The notes under the pieces are model-generated. The model did not search any database and was not told the origin of the DNA. It worked only from the letters and a program-made list of their open reading frames with translations. Both the position numbers and the translations under genes were made by a program. Of a stretch of DNA of 64,000 nucleotides, positions 50,037 through 58,133 are shown one piece after another (position 1 is the stretch's first letter; each line of letters begins with the position of its first letter). The DNA is from Sva-07 sp963828415 (lineage in GTDB: Bacteria; Actinomycetota; Acidimicrobiia; Acidimicrobiales; Ilumatobacteraceae). The stretch is from the NCBI GenBank assembly GCA_963828415.1, contig CAWHEI010000012.1:1-64000 (forward strand), read 5' to 3'.

Positions 50037-51296
50037 ATGCTGCTACCCGGGATCGACTCGGCGGTCGGGCTCGTGACCCGCCGTTGCCCGACACCGACCG
50101 ACCTCGAGATCATCACCCGGTACGGCGACGAATCCGATGCGAGCGACCAGTCGGACGCCGTCTGGGCACTCGTCCAGGACGTCTACCGCACCGGCATGCA
50201 TCCGGGAATCCAGATCTGCATCCGCCAGGGTGGCGAGGTCGTGCTCGACCGAGCGATCGGTCATGCTCGCGGCATCGTGCCCGGCAGGCGGTTCGATCGC
50301 AACCGAGCGGTGCCCCTCGAACTCGACACACCGATCAATCTCTTCTCAGCGGCCAAGGCGGTCACCGGGATGGTCATGCACAAATTGGAGGAGGCCGGCT
50401 CGCTCCGGCTGGACGACGAAGTCGCAGCGCACCTCCCCGGCTTCGAGCGCCACGGAAAGGGACGCATCACGATCCGACACGTGCTGACCCATCGCTCCGG
50501 GATCGCAGCGATGCCGCAGGAGGCCTTCGATCTCGATGTACTGAGCGACCCCAACGAGGTCGAACGAATCGTCTGCGAGTTGCGGCCGACGGCGCTGCCG
50601 GGCGCCACGCCGGAGTACCACGCTGTGACCGGCGGGCTCATCATGGAAGCGGTCACCCGACGCGCGGTCGGCCGCAGCCTGCGTGATGTGCTGGCGACCG
50701 AGATCAAGGCACCGCTCGGGCTCGAGTGGATGGACTACGGCGTGGCGCCGGAGGACATCGACCGTGTGGCACAGAACGTCGAGACCGGCGCGCCACTCGG
50801 ACCCGTGACGAACCTGTTCATGAAGCGGGTGCTGGGCAAGCCGTGGAGCGAGGTGCTGCGCATGTCCAACGACCCCCGGTTCCTCGGTGCAGTCGTCCCC
50901 TCCGCCAACGTCATCGTCACCGCTCGCGACGTCGCCGTCTTCTACCAGTGCATCATGAACGGCGGGTCATACGAGGGCACGAGGGTCTTCGACGAGGACA
51001 CCGTCACCAAAGCGCTCCAAGCCCCGCACGACGAACTCGTCATCGATCGGATGCTCGGCCTGCCGCTTCGCTACGGGAGCGGGTTCATGCTCGGCTCCGG
51101 ATCGATCAGCCCGTACGGCTGGAACCGCCCACAGGCGTTCGGCCACGTCGGCATGTCGAACCTGTTCACGTGGGCCGACCGCGACCGGGATCTCGTCGTC
51201 GCGATTCTCACGACGGGCAAACCGGTCATCGGTCCGCACCTGGTGCCGCTCGTGAAGCTGCTCACGGGGATCAACCAGGTGTTCGCGACACCGTGA
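50037..51296 (+). CDS. Beta-lactamase-family serine hydrolase (esterase-like)
   Basis: A 419-residue class C beta-lactamase/EstB-like protein. SxxK is SAAK (in NLFSAAKAVTGM), the Tyr motif is YHAVTG (YxN altered to YHA), and a C-terminal HVGMSN region occupies the KTG position. There is no signal peptide, so it is cytoplasmic. Family members include esterases, carboxylesterases and LACTB-like peptidases. It is 5 nt after the acyl-CoA dehydrogenase gene, which hints at hydrolysis of an acyl ester substrate feeding beta-oxidation; this is inference. Its stop codon overlaps the start of a family C palindrome. Confidence 0.82.
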   Translation: MLLPGIDSAVGLVTRRCPTPTDLEIITRYGDESDASDQSDAVWALVQDVYRTGMHPGIQICIRQGGEVVLDRAIGHARGIVPGRRFDRNRAVPLELDTPINLFSAAKAVTGMVMHKLEEAGSLRLDDEVAAHLPGFERHGKGRITIRHVLTHRSGIAAMPQEAFDLDVLSDPNEVERIVCELRPTALPGATPEYHAVTGGLIMEAVTRRAVGRSLRDVLATEIKAPLGLEWMDYGVAPEDIDRVAQNVETGAPLGPVTNLFMKRVLGKPWSEVLRMSNDPRFLGAVVPSANVIVTARDVAVFYQCIMNGGSYEGTRVFDEDTVTKALQAPHDELVIDRMLGLPLRYGSGFMLGSGSISPYGWNRPQAFGHVGMSNLFTWADRDRDLVVAILTTGKPVIGPHLVPLVKLLTGINQVFATP

Positions 51297-51327
51297 TTAC
51301 ATCGCGGGTCTGACCCCTGATGTAATC
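51295..51327. repeat. Family C palindromic repeat (copy 2)
   Basis: A 33-bp palindrome with arms GATTACATC and GATGTAATC around GGGTCTGACCCC. It starts within the serine-hydrolase stop codon and ends 3 bp from the tRNA-Lys 3' end. It differs from copy 1 at one core position. Confidence 0.9.
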
Positions 51328-51329
51328 CG

Positions 51330-51401
51330 TGCTTCCCCTGGGATTCGAACCCAGAACCAATGGATTAAGAGTCCACTGCTCTGCCATTGAGCTAGAGAAG
51401 C
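51330..51401 (-). tRNA. tRNA-Lys (CTT)
   Basis: The reverse complement folds as a 72-nt tRNA: acceptor GCTTCTC/GGGAAGC (one T-G pair), D-arm AGCTCAATGGCAGAGC, anticodon stem GTGGA/TCCAT with loop CTCTTAA (anticodon CTT, lysine), and T-arm CTGGGTTCGAATCCCAG. CCA is not encoded. It lies in a tRNA pair with tRNA-His 60 bp upstream. Confidence 0.97.
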
Positions 51402-51460
51402 TTGCGGCGAGAGAGGGTACCGAGCGATTGCTCGCCCGACACCCTCTCAGCGCCTGCGTA

Positions 51461-51537
51461 TGGGGTGGCCAAGGGGACTTGAACCCCCAACCGCCAGGAT
51501 CACAACCTGGTGCTCTACCTGTTGAGCTATGACCACC
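51461..51537 (-). tRNA. tRNA-His (GTG)
   Basis: The reverse complement is a 77-nt tRNA including encoded CCA: acceptor GGTGGTCA/TGGCCACC with the extra G-1 paired to C73 that marks tRNA-His, anticodon stem CCAGG/CCTGG with loop TTGTGAT (anticodon GTG), and T-arm GGGGGTTCAAGTCCCCT. Confidence 0.97.
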
Positions 51538-51597
51538 ATGTGGGCGAACAGTCTGCCAGGTCGGACTGCGATCGCCACCAGCCGTTCGTGACGGCGC

Positions 51598-52623
51598 TCA
51601 GGACCCGGCGACGAGGGCGACCTTGCCGGCGATCTTGCGGTCGGCGAGGTCACGAAGCGCTCGCGCCGCTTCGTGCAACGGGTACGCCACCGGTTCGACC
51701 GGTTCGAGAACGCCGGCACCGATCCGCTCGACGACTTCGGCGAGCAGTGCCCGATTTTCGTCCTGGTGACGCCCCACCCATGCGCCCCAGTCGACGCCGG
51801 TGACGCGCCGGTTGCGCAGGAGTACCTGATTGGCGGGGAGCTTCGGAATCCCGGCGACGAAGCCGATCACCAGATACTGGCCGTCCTCGCCGAGTGCTCG
51901 GAGCGCGACTTCGCCGACCTCGCCCCCGACCGGGTCGTACACGAGGTCGACCCCGCCGCGATCGGCACGATCGTCGAACGTCGCAGCGAACGCCTTGGCC
52001 GCGTCCTTGATCCCGGCGGCGTCGAGCGTCGAGTTGTCGATGGTCGCCATGGCGCCACGTGACTCGGCGAGCGCCCGCTTCTCGGGTGTCGACGCCGCGG
52101 CGATCACGCGCAGCCCGAGGGCCGCACCGATGTCGACCGCGGCGAGCCCGACGCCACTCCCGGCACCGATCACCAGCATCGTGTCGCCAGCGGACGCGCC
52201 GGCGCGGACGCGCAGGGCGTACCAACCCGTCAAGTAGCTCTGCATGAAGGTTGCGGCCTGACCATCGGTCAACGAATCGGGGATCGCCACGAGCTGTCTC
52301 GGCGACACGACAACTTCGCTCGCGAAGCCACCGAGTCCGAGGTTGGCAAACACCCGATCACCGACGGTGAGACCCTCGACGTCGTCGGACAACTCGGTGA
52401 TCCGCCCCACGACCTCTCCCCCGGGCACGAACGGCACGGGTGGCTTGATCTGGTAGCGCCCCTCGACGAAGAGTCCGTCGACGAAGTTGACCCCGGACGC
52501 CGACACGGCCAGGCGGACCTGGCCCGGCCCCAACGGTTGCGGGTCGCGTTCGACGACGCGCAGGTCCTCGATCGGACCGAACGCGGCACACTCGACGACG
52601 GTGACCTTCACGTCGGTTGTCAT
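51598..52623 (-). CDS. Zinc-independent quinone oxidoreductase (MDR family, NADPH:quinone type)
   Basis: A 341-residue medium-chain dehydrogenase/reductase from ATG at 52623. It has the QOR-type N-terminal GroES-like domain (LAVSASGVNFVDGLFVEGRY) without the catalytic-zinc ligands, and a Rossmann domain with the NADPH motif LVIGAGSGVGLAAVDIGAALG. The substrate is unknown: quinone or enoyl reductase activity are both possible. The upstream in-frame extension is Ser/Arg-rich and disfavoured. It lies 4 nt after the DUF2889 gene stop on the same strand, so they are probably co-transcribed. Confidence 0.88.
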   Translation of the reverse strand: MTTDVKVTVVECAAFGPIEDLRVVERDPQPLGPGQVRLAVSASGVNFVDGLFVEGRYQIKPPVPFVPGGEVVGRITELSDDVEGLTVGDRVFANLGLGGFASEVVVSPRQLVAIPDSLTDGQAATFMQSYLTGWYALRVRAGASAGDTMLVIGAGSGVGLAAVDIGAALGLRVIAAASTPEKRALAESRGAMATIDNSTLDAAGIKDAAKAFAATFDDRADRGGVDLVYDPVGGEVGEVALRALGEDGQYLVIGFVAGIPKLPANQVLLRNRRVTGVDWGAWVGRHQDENRALLAEVVERIGAGVLEPVEPVAYPLHEAARALRDLADRKIAGKVALVAGS

Positions 52624-52627
52624 GACG

Positions 52628-53335
52628 TCAGCCCTGCATCCGCTGACGCCAGGCATCGGGCTTGAGCCCGAGCTCCACCATTCGTTCGGTCGCCCAGATC
52701 GGTGGCTCGAAGTCGCCACCCGCCTGTAGCTGCTGCACCTGCTCGCCATCTTCGGCCCACACGTGACAGGTGTTCAGGTTGAACTGCCAGGCCATCTCGC
52801 GCTGCTCCGATGTCGGCGCCTGCGCCATGCCACCACCGCGCTTGGCCTGCGAAGCGCGCATCGACCACATGCACTGGATCGCCACGGGAGCCATCGCCTG
52901 CAGCAACGCAGTCGTGTGTGTGCACCCTCGCGGCCCGCCGAACAGTTCGCGCACCTTGTGGGTGAAACCTCGGGCGATCGACAGCCCGACGAGCTTGTCG
53001 TAGTGGCCCTCGATCTTGGTGCACGACGTGTGAGGGTGCGTCTCGATGCCCACCGTCGCGCCGACGATCTCGAGCGTCGGGAACGCGATCTCGAGGTCGA
53101 TCTGCATGTGGTGGATCGTCATCGGGTTCGGGTCGATGTCGATGTACAGCCCCGGCGGTTTCTGGTCGCGCACCGCACCGCGGATGAGCAGCAGATCGTC
53201 GCGTTTACGGAATGCCCGCACCCGGTACTCACGGTCGTGCAGGACCTCCAACGCCTCGCCGTCGTCGCCCACGGGGTCGCTTGGCAGGATGGTGGAGGTG
53301 TCGAACAGGTCGTCGGTGACGGTCGGGTCGGCCAT
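52628..53335 (-). CDS. DUF2889 family protein
   Basis: A 235-residue protein. The DUF2889 core is seen in DDLLLIRGAVRDQKP (a strand with charged start), PMTIHHMQIDLEIAFPTLEIVGA, GRGCTH-like GGPRGCTHTTALLQAMAPVAIQ, and a C-terminal CHVWAEDGEQ. Family function is unknown; homologues often sit beside acyl-CoA or feruloyl-CoA catabolic genes. The first 30 residues are acidic and probably disordered. It is the first gene of a pair with the quinone oxidoreductase and is divergent from a GNAT gene. Confidence 0.85.
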   Translation of the reverse strand: MADPTVTDDLFDTSTILPSDPVGDDGEALEVLHDREYRVRAFRKRDDLLLIRGAVRDQKPPGLYIDIDPNPMTIHHMQIDLEIAFPTLEIVGATVGIETHPHTSCTKIEGHYDKLVGLSIARGFTHKVRELFGGPRGCTHTTALLQAMAPVAIQCMWSMRASQAKRGGGMAQAPTSEQREMAWQFNLNTCHVWAEDGEQVQQLQAGGDFEPPIWATERMVELGLKPDAWRQRMQG

Positions 53336-53390
53336 CGGTGCAAGGTAACCCTTCCCAATCGACGACCTCCGATCGGCCAGACTGACGTCG

Positions 53391-54005
53391 ATGAGTCGCC
53401 TCGCCGTTGCAGCCCTGACCGGCCGGTACGTGTCACTGGAACCGCTCGCTCCCGATCACGTCGAGGCAATTGCGACCGCCGGCGCCGGCGACCGTTCGAC
53501 GTTCGGCTACACCCAGGTGCCCGACGGCAGCGACGAGGCCGCTGCGTACGTCGAGTGGTTGCTCGACGATGCAGCGCACGACCGGGCGGCACCGTTCGTG
53601 CAGCGACGCCTCGACGACGGCGTCATCGTGGGCTGCACCCGCTACCTGAACCCGGCGTGGCCCCTCGGACGCGCCGATCCCGACGAGGTGGAGATCGGCG
53701 GCACCTGGTTGTCGCCGTCCGCGCAGCGGACCCCGATCAACACCGAGGCGAAGGTGCTGCTGCTCACGCAGGCATTCGAGGTCTGGTGTGTGCAGCGCGT
53801 CGCCATCTGCACCGATGCTCGAAACGAACAGAGCCGCCGCGCGATCGAACGACTCGGCGCACCGTTCGAAGGTGTGATGCGGCGCCATCGCCGCTCGACT
53901 CGCACCGGCGACGTCGACCGGCTGCGCGACACCGCCACCTACGCGATCACCATCGACGACTGGCCGACGGTCGAGGCCCGCCTTCGCGCCCACCTCGACA
54001 TCTGA
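53391..54005 (+). CDS. GNAT-family N-acetyltransferase (RimJ/RimL-like)
   Basis: A 204-residue acetyltransferase. The N-terminal ALTGRYVSLEPLAPDHVEAI, the middle VEIGGTWLSPSAQRTPINTEAKVLLL, and the late VQRVAICTDARNEQSRRAIERLGAPFEGVMRRH are typical of RimJ/RimL proteins that use acetyl-CoA to modify an N-terminus or small molecule. The substrate is unknown. It stands alone and is followed 17 bp later by a family D palindrome. Confidence 0.87.
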   Translation: MSRLAVAALTGRYVSLEPLAPDHVEAIATAGAGDRSTFGYTQVPDGSDEAAAYVEWLLDDAAHDRAAPFVQRRLDDGVIVGCTRYLNPAWPLGRADPDEVEIGGTWLSPSAQRTPINTEAKVLLLTQAFEVWCVQRVAICTDARNEQSRRAIERLGAPFEGVMRRHRRSTRTGDVDRLRDTATYAITIDDWPTVEARLRAHLDI

Positions 54006-54022
54006 CGGCCCGACTTCCCGTT

Positions 54023-54066
54023 CTCGTGAACAACTGCACGCGCACTGAGGTGAACGTGTTCACGAG
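54023..54066. repeat. Family D palindromic repeat (copy 2)
   Basis: A 44-bp palindrome with outer arms CTCGTGAACA and TGTTCACGAG. It lies between two plus-strand genes (GNAT and TSUP), 18 bp after the GNAT stop. Confidence 0.85.
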
Positions 54067-54155
54067 TTGCTCGGGGCGTGAGAGCCTGCCCGCGATACTC
54101 AACACATCGCCCGAGAATGCGCGCCTCGGGCCGACGCCGCCTAACGTCGCTCCCG

Positions 54156-54968
54156 GTGCCGCTCTCCAACACTTCCGTCAAGTTCAGCCAGGCGGTCATC
54201 GTCGGTCTGGCCGCTGGACTACTCGGTGGACTGTTCGGCGTCGGCGGTGGCCTGATCATCGTGCCCGGGCTGGTCAGCCTGGCCGGGATGGACCGTCGGC
54301 TCGCCCACGGCACATCGCTCGCAGCCACGCTCCCCATCGCCGCGGCCAGCTTGATCACCTACGTCTCGCACGGCAACGTCGACTGGGCGGTGGCTTTCTT
54401 CCTCGCCATCGGCGCCATCGTCGGCGCCGTCGTCGGCACCACGCTGTTGCACGTCATCCCCAAGAACGTGCTGATCATCATCTTCGTCATCACCGTGCTC
54501 GCCACGGCCACACGTCTCGCGATCAGCACCGATTCGACAGGCCGCTCCGACCTCACCGTCGCGATGGCGTTGCTGTTGATCGTGGTCGGGCTGCTCACCG
54601 GCACTCTTGCCGGTCTGCTGGGCATCGGCGGCGGCGTGATCATGGTGCCGGCGATGGTCGTCCTCTTGGGCATGGTGCCCGTGGTGGCAAAGGGGACCTC
54701 GGTTGCGGTGATCGTGCCGACCGCGATCATGGGCACGATCCGCAACCGCAAGAACGCGAACGTCGACATCCGTGTGGCGGCGGTCGTCGGCGGGTTCGGT
54801 GCGCTCAGCGCTGTGGTGGGCGGCACCATCTCCGACCGGATGAGCGACCAGGTGTCGAACATCATGTTCGCGCTGCTGCTCGTGTTCGTGGCGATCACCC
54901 AGTTGCTGTCGCTGCGGTCGAAACCGGCCGTTGCCCAACCCGAACCAGCGCTGCCGGCGAACGATTGA
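54156..54968 (+). CDS. TSUP-family sulfite exporter TauE/SafE-like transporter
   Basis: A 270-residue membrane protein from GTG at 54156. It has about eight helices in two homologous halves, each starting with a Gly-rich segment: LAAGLLGGLFGVGGGLIIVPGLV and GTLAGLLGIGGGVIMVPAMV. This pseudo-repeat is the hallmark of the TSUP (DUF81) family, which moves sulfite, sulfoacetate or other organosulfur anions. The substrate is not evident. An upstream ATG (54078) is in frame but gives a non-membrane Arg-rich start. The flavodoxin-fold gene starts 1 nt after the stop, so the three genes form one operon. Confidence 0.9.
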   Translation: MPLSNTSVKFSQAVIVGLAAGLLGGLFGVGGGLIIVPGLVSLAGMDRRLAHGTSLAATLPIAAASLITYVSHGNVDWAVAFFLAIGAIVGAVVGTTLLHVIPKNVLIIIFVITVLATATRLAISTDSTGRSDLTVAMALLLIVVGLLTGTLAGLLGIGGGVIMVPAMVVLLGMVPVVAKGTSVAVIVPTAIMGTIRNRKNANVDIRVAAVVGGFGALSAVVGGTISDRMSDQVSNIMFALLLVFVAITQLLSLRSKPAVAQPEPALPAND

Positions 54969-54969
54969 C

Positions 54970-55563
54970 GTGCTTGCACTGATCGTCGTCGCCCACCCGT
55001 CGACCGACAGCTACTGCCACGCCCTCGCTGCGCGTGCCGAGGCCGGCCTGAGCGCCGCCGGCCACGAAGTGATCGTGCTCGACTTGTACGCGATGGGGTT
55101 CCGAGTCGCGATGACGGCGGCGGAGCGCGCGGCGTACCACGGCGACTCACCGATCCTCGATCCAGTGGTCGCCGAACACGCCGCGCTCGTGCAGCGCGCC
55201 GAGGCGGTCGTGTTCGTGTACCCGACGTGGTGGAGCGGTCTGCCGGCGATCCTCAAGGGCTGGCTCGAGCGCGTGATGGTGCCCGGCGTCGGATTCGTCC
55301 TCGACGAGCGCACCAACAAGGTCCGCCCCGGCCTCGGGCAGATGCGGCGCCTGGTCGGGATCTCCACCTACGGCTCGCCCCGGTCCTACGTCCGGCTGAT
55401 CAACGACAACGGCCGCCGGATCATCACCCGCGCCTTGCGGATGAGCTGCGGGTTGCGCGTCCGTACGACCTGGCTCGGTCTGTACGCGATCGACACGTCG
55501 ACCCCAGCAGCGCGCGAAGAGTTCCTCGCCCGGGTCGAACGAGACATGGCAGAGCTGCGATGA
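54970..55563 (+). CDS. NAD(P)H dehydrogenase (quinone), flavodoxin-like fold, paralogue 1
   Basis: A 197-residue MdaB/NQO1/KefF-type flavoprotein from GTG at 54970. The FMN/FAD phosphate loop is VVAHPSTDSYCHALAARAE, then VVFVYPTWWSGLPAILKGWLERV and VGISTYGSPRSYV. It reduces quinones or other electrophiles with NAD(P)H. It is one of two adjacent paralogues, both following a TSUP transporter. It overlaps the second paralogue as ATGA at 55560-55563. Substrate specificity is unknown. Confidence 0.88.
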   Translation: MLALIVVAHPSTDSYCHALAARAEAGLSAAGHEVIVLDLYAMGFRVAMTAAERAAYHGDSPILDPVVAEHAALVQRAEAVVFVYPTWWSGLPAILKGWLERVMVPGVGFVLDERTNKVRPGLGQMRRLVGISTYGSPRSYVRLINDNGRRIITRALRMSCGLRVRTTWLGLYAIDTSTPAAREEFLARVERDMAELR

Positions 55564-56150
55564 CCCGAGCACTCGTCGTGTACTGCCACCCCACGGAGGA
55601 GTCGTACGTCGCGGCGGTCCGTGATCGTGTCATTGCCGGACTCGCTGCCGGCGGCGCCGAGGTGCGATTGACCGACCTGTACGTGGACGGCTTCGATCCG
55701 GCCTTCAGCGCAGCCGAGCGGGCGAATCACCTGGTGGCGGGCAGCGATTCGTCGATCGTCGACTACGCCGACGATCTCCAGTGGTGCGACACGTTGGTGT
55801 TCGTCTACCCGACGTGGTGGTCGGGACAACCGGCGATGCTCAAGGGCTGGATCGACCGGGTGTGGGTGAACGGCGTCGCATGGACGCTGCCGGATGGCGC
55901 CAATCGGCTCCGGCCTGGCCTCCGAAACGTGCGCCGCCTTGTGGCGGTGACCACCCACGGGTCGTCGAAGTTCATCAACATGGTCGAGGGCGAGAGCGGC
56001 AAACGAACACTCACACGGAGCCTGCGCACGATGTGTCATCCGCTCGCTCGCACGACGTGGCTCGCGATGTACGGGATCGACAACGCGTCGGAACACGAAC
56101 GCGCTGCCTTCCTCGACCGAGTCGAGCAGCGCATGTCCCGCCTCGCCTGA
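55560..56150 (+). CDS. NAD(P)H dehydrogenase (quinone), flavodoxin-like fold, paralogue 2
   Basis: A 196-residue second copy of the same family: VVYCHPTEESYVAAVRDRVI, then VFVYPTWWSGQPAMLKGWIDRVW and VAVTTHGSSKFI. It shares the WWSG/LKGW core and overall length with paralogue 1 but differs in the catalytic and lid regions (THGSSKF versus TYGSPRSY). The ATGA overlap implies coupled translation, so the two may form a heterodimer. A family A repeat pair begins 20 bp after the stop. Confidence 0.88.
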   Translation: MTRALVVYCHPTEESYVAAVRDRVIAGLAAGGAEVRLTDLYVDGFDPAFSAAERANHLVAGSDSSIVDYADDLQWCDTLVFVYPTWWSGQPAMLKGWIDRVWVNGVAWTLPDGANRLRPGLRNVRRLVAVTTHGSSKFINMVEGESGKRTLTRSLRTMCHPLARTTWLAMYGIDNASEHERAAFLDRVEQRMSRLA

Positions 56151-56169
56151 CGCCACCCTGCACCTGCTT

Positions 56170-56270
56170 CGATGAGCCAAACCGCCGTATCCGGTCGCCT
56201 CGCTCATCGCAGAGGACACACCCGGCGCTGCGATGAGCCAAACCGCCGTATCCGGTCGCCTCGCTCATCG
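56170..56270. repeat. Family A palindromic repeat pair (locus 3)
   Basis: Units of 40 bp at 56170-56209 and 56231-56270, identical to each other, 61 bp start to start. Each starts CGATGAGCCAAACCGCCG and ends TCGCTCATCG. They lie between the convergent quinone-reductase and psuG genes. Confidence 0.92.
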
Positions 56271-56305
56271 CAGGAGGTGTGCTGAGCTGCGCCCGCAGTA
56301 GCCCT

Positions 56306-57208
56306 TCAGGACGAGGCGAGGGCGAGGGCGACGACCGCGGCAACGGCGGCGTTGTTCTCGGCGAGGGCGAGGTTCGCCGGAACGCTGCGGCCTTCGGTGG
56401 CAGCACCGATTCGGCCCAACACGAACGGAGTGATCGCAGCACCGGTGATCCCGGCGCGCTCACACTCAGCGAGTGCGTCGCTGAGTACATCGTCGAGTTC
56501 GGCGGCATCGAGTTCCGCAGCCTCCGGGATGGGCACCGTCAGCAGCATGCCTGACGCGTCGCGGCTGCGGGAACCGAAGATGCGAGCGACCTCGTCGGCC
56601 GAGTCGACCCGGTGCGGAACCGGCAGGCCGGACGAGCGCGTGTAGAACGCAGGGAACCAGTCGTGCTGCCAGCCGAGCACCGGGGCGCCGGCGGTCTCGA
56701 GGAACTCCAGCGTTCGGGGCAGGTCGAGGAACGCCTTGGCGCCCGCTGACACCGTGATCACCGGATGCGAGGCGATCGCATCAAGGTCGGCGGAGATGTC
56801 GCCGGTGAGCTCACTGCCTCGATGTACGCCACCGATTCCACCTGTTGCGAACACGCTGACGCCGGCCGCCGCTGCGATCGCCACCGACGCCGACACGGTG
56901 GTCGCACCGACGTCCCATCGCTGTCCGACCGCCACCGCGACGTCACGTTCGGCGGCCTTGCGCGCCGGTCCGAGGATGCGTTCGTGCTCGATGTCGGTCA
57001 ATCCGAGTCGCACAACGCCGTCGAGTACCGCGGTGACCGCAGGGATCGCGCCGCCGGCTCGCACCGCCGCGGTGCAACGTTCCAGCGCCTCACGATTGTG
57101 TGGCGACGGAAGCCCGAGGTGGGAGAAGATCGTCGACTCGAGCGCCACGATCGGGCGGCCCTCCTCGATCGCGACACGTACTTCCTCGGAAAAGACGGGC
57201 GTCAACAC
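56306..57208 (-). CDS. psuG: Pseudouridine-5'-phosphate glycosidase
   Basis: Reversibly cleaves pseudouridine 5'-phosphate to uracil and ribose 5-phosphate. The 300-residue protein has the family signatures ALESTIFSHLGLPSPHN, GQRWDVGATTVSASV, SVFATGGIGGVHRG, the catalytic Lys in VSAGAKAFLDLPRTLE, and VPIPEAAELDAAELD; length is typical. The pseudouridine kinase gene psuK, usually adjacent, is not in the window. The gene is flanked on both sides by family A repeat pairs. Confidence 0.95.
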   Translation of the reverse strand: MLTPVFSEEVRVAIEEGRPIVALESTIFSHLGLPSPHNREALERCTAAVRAGGAIPAVTAVLDGVVRLGLTDIEHERILGPARKAAERDVAVAVGQRWDVGATTVSASVAIAAAAGVSVFATGGIGGVHRGSELTGDISADLDAIASHPVITVSAGAKAFLDLPRTLEFLETAGAPVLGWQHDWFPAFYTRSSGLPVPHRVDSADEVARIFGSRSRDASGMLLTVPIPEAAELDAAELDDVLSDALAECERAGITGAAITPFVLGRIGAATEGRSVPANLALAENNAAVAAVVALALASS

Positions 57209-57249
57209 CCCGCCAGGCTACGCGTTCATGTCACGGTCGACCCGCCCAC

Positions 57250-57350
57250 CGATGAGCCAAACCGCCGTATTCGGTCGGTTCGCTCATCGCAACCCGTCAA
57301 CACGTCCCACCGATGAGCCAAACCGCCGTAGACGGTCACCTCGCTCATCG
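57250..57350. repeat. Family A palindromic repeat pair (locus 4)
   Basis: Units of 40 bp at 57250-57289 and 57311-57350, 61 bp start to start. The second unit has variant central bases (CCGTAGACGG) and CACC where the first has CGGT. They lie between psuG and the anti-sigma factor gene, both minus-strand. Confidence 0.92.
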
Positions 57351-57370
57351 CTCGGCGGGACCGGGTCGCG

Positions 57371-58132
57371 TCAGAAGGCGCCGACGAAGGCGCCGTCGGG
57401 ATTGCCGTTGCTGACGACGCCCGGGTACTGCTCGATCGTGATCGCCAGCGCATCGACAGTGCCTTCGACGGTGAAGGTCTCGACCTCGGGGTTCGGGCCG
57501 AAGATGCCGAGCGAGATGACGTCGCCACCCTCGACCACGCCCCAGAGTTGGTAGGTCTGACCCTCCGGCAGCGTCGGGAGGTCACGTGCCAGCACGAAGC
57601 CGTGGCCGTCCTGGTCGATGATCGCCTCGGCGGACGCATCGGAACCCTCGGCAACGAGCGTGGTGGTGAGCGAGTCGCGGTCGGCCTGTGCGATTTCGAC
57701 GGCGCTGGCCAGCGGCTCGTTGGGAGCGTCGGCATTGTCGGCGAGGCCGACGGCCACGAAGATGATCACCGCAGCGGCAGCAGCCGACATCAGCCACGGA
57801 GCGACCGACGAGATGCGACGTCGGCGAGGATGATCGTCGAACGACATCACCTTGGCGAGTTCGGGACCGGGAGGAGGTGCCTGCTCGCCGATCTCGTCGG
57901 AGATCCGGCTCCACAGATCGTCCGGTGCGTCCATCCCGGTGAAGGCCAGCATGGTGGCAACCTCGCGGTGCGCCTGTACCTCGGCCGATGCCCGAGGGTT
58001 GACCTCGAGGTAGTCGTCGACACGGCGACGCTCGTCGACGTCGACGGCGTCGAGCGCATAGGCACCCAGCAGCTCGTCGAGTTCGTACGTGTCACCGGAT
58101 TGACCGGTCATGTCGTCCATCGCTCCACCCAT
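57371..58132 (-). CDS. RskA-type anti-sigma factor
   Basis: A membrane-bound anti-sigma factor of 253 residues from ATG at 58132. The N-terminal cytoplasmic anti-sigma domain (LDELLGAYALDAVDVDERRRVDDYLE, then AHREVATMLAF) precedes a membrane helix at about residues 118-138 (WLMSAAAAAVIIFVAVGLA). An extracytoplasmic RskA C-terminal domain has LPEGQTYQLWGVVEGGDVISLGIF. The ATG 58120 is an alternative start. It follows the ECF sigma gene by 1 nt, the expected arrangement for a sigma/anti-sigma pair released by proteolysis. Confidence 0.92.
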   Translation of the reverse strand: MGGAMDDMTGQSGDTYELDELLGAYALDAVDVDERRRVDDYLEVNPRASAEVQAHREVATMLAFTGMDAPDDLWSRISDEIGEQAPPPGPELAKVMSFDDHPRRRRISSVAPWLMSAAAAAVIIFVAVGLADNADAPNEPLASAVEIAQADRDSLTTTLVAEGSDASAEAIIDQDGHGFVLARDLPTLPEGQTYQLWGVVEGGDVISLGIFGPNPEVETFTVEGTVDALAITIEQYPGVVSNGNPDGAFVGAF

Positions 58133-58133
58133 C

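Noticed and set aside
14711..57350. Family A pairs as minimal CRISPR arrays (40-bp repeat, 21-bp spacer, 40-bp repeat)
   Set aside because: The repeats are full palindromes, the spacers are only 21 bp, no locus has more than two to three repeats, there is no leader, and no cas gene occurs in the window.
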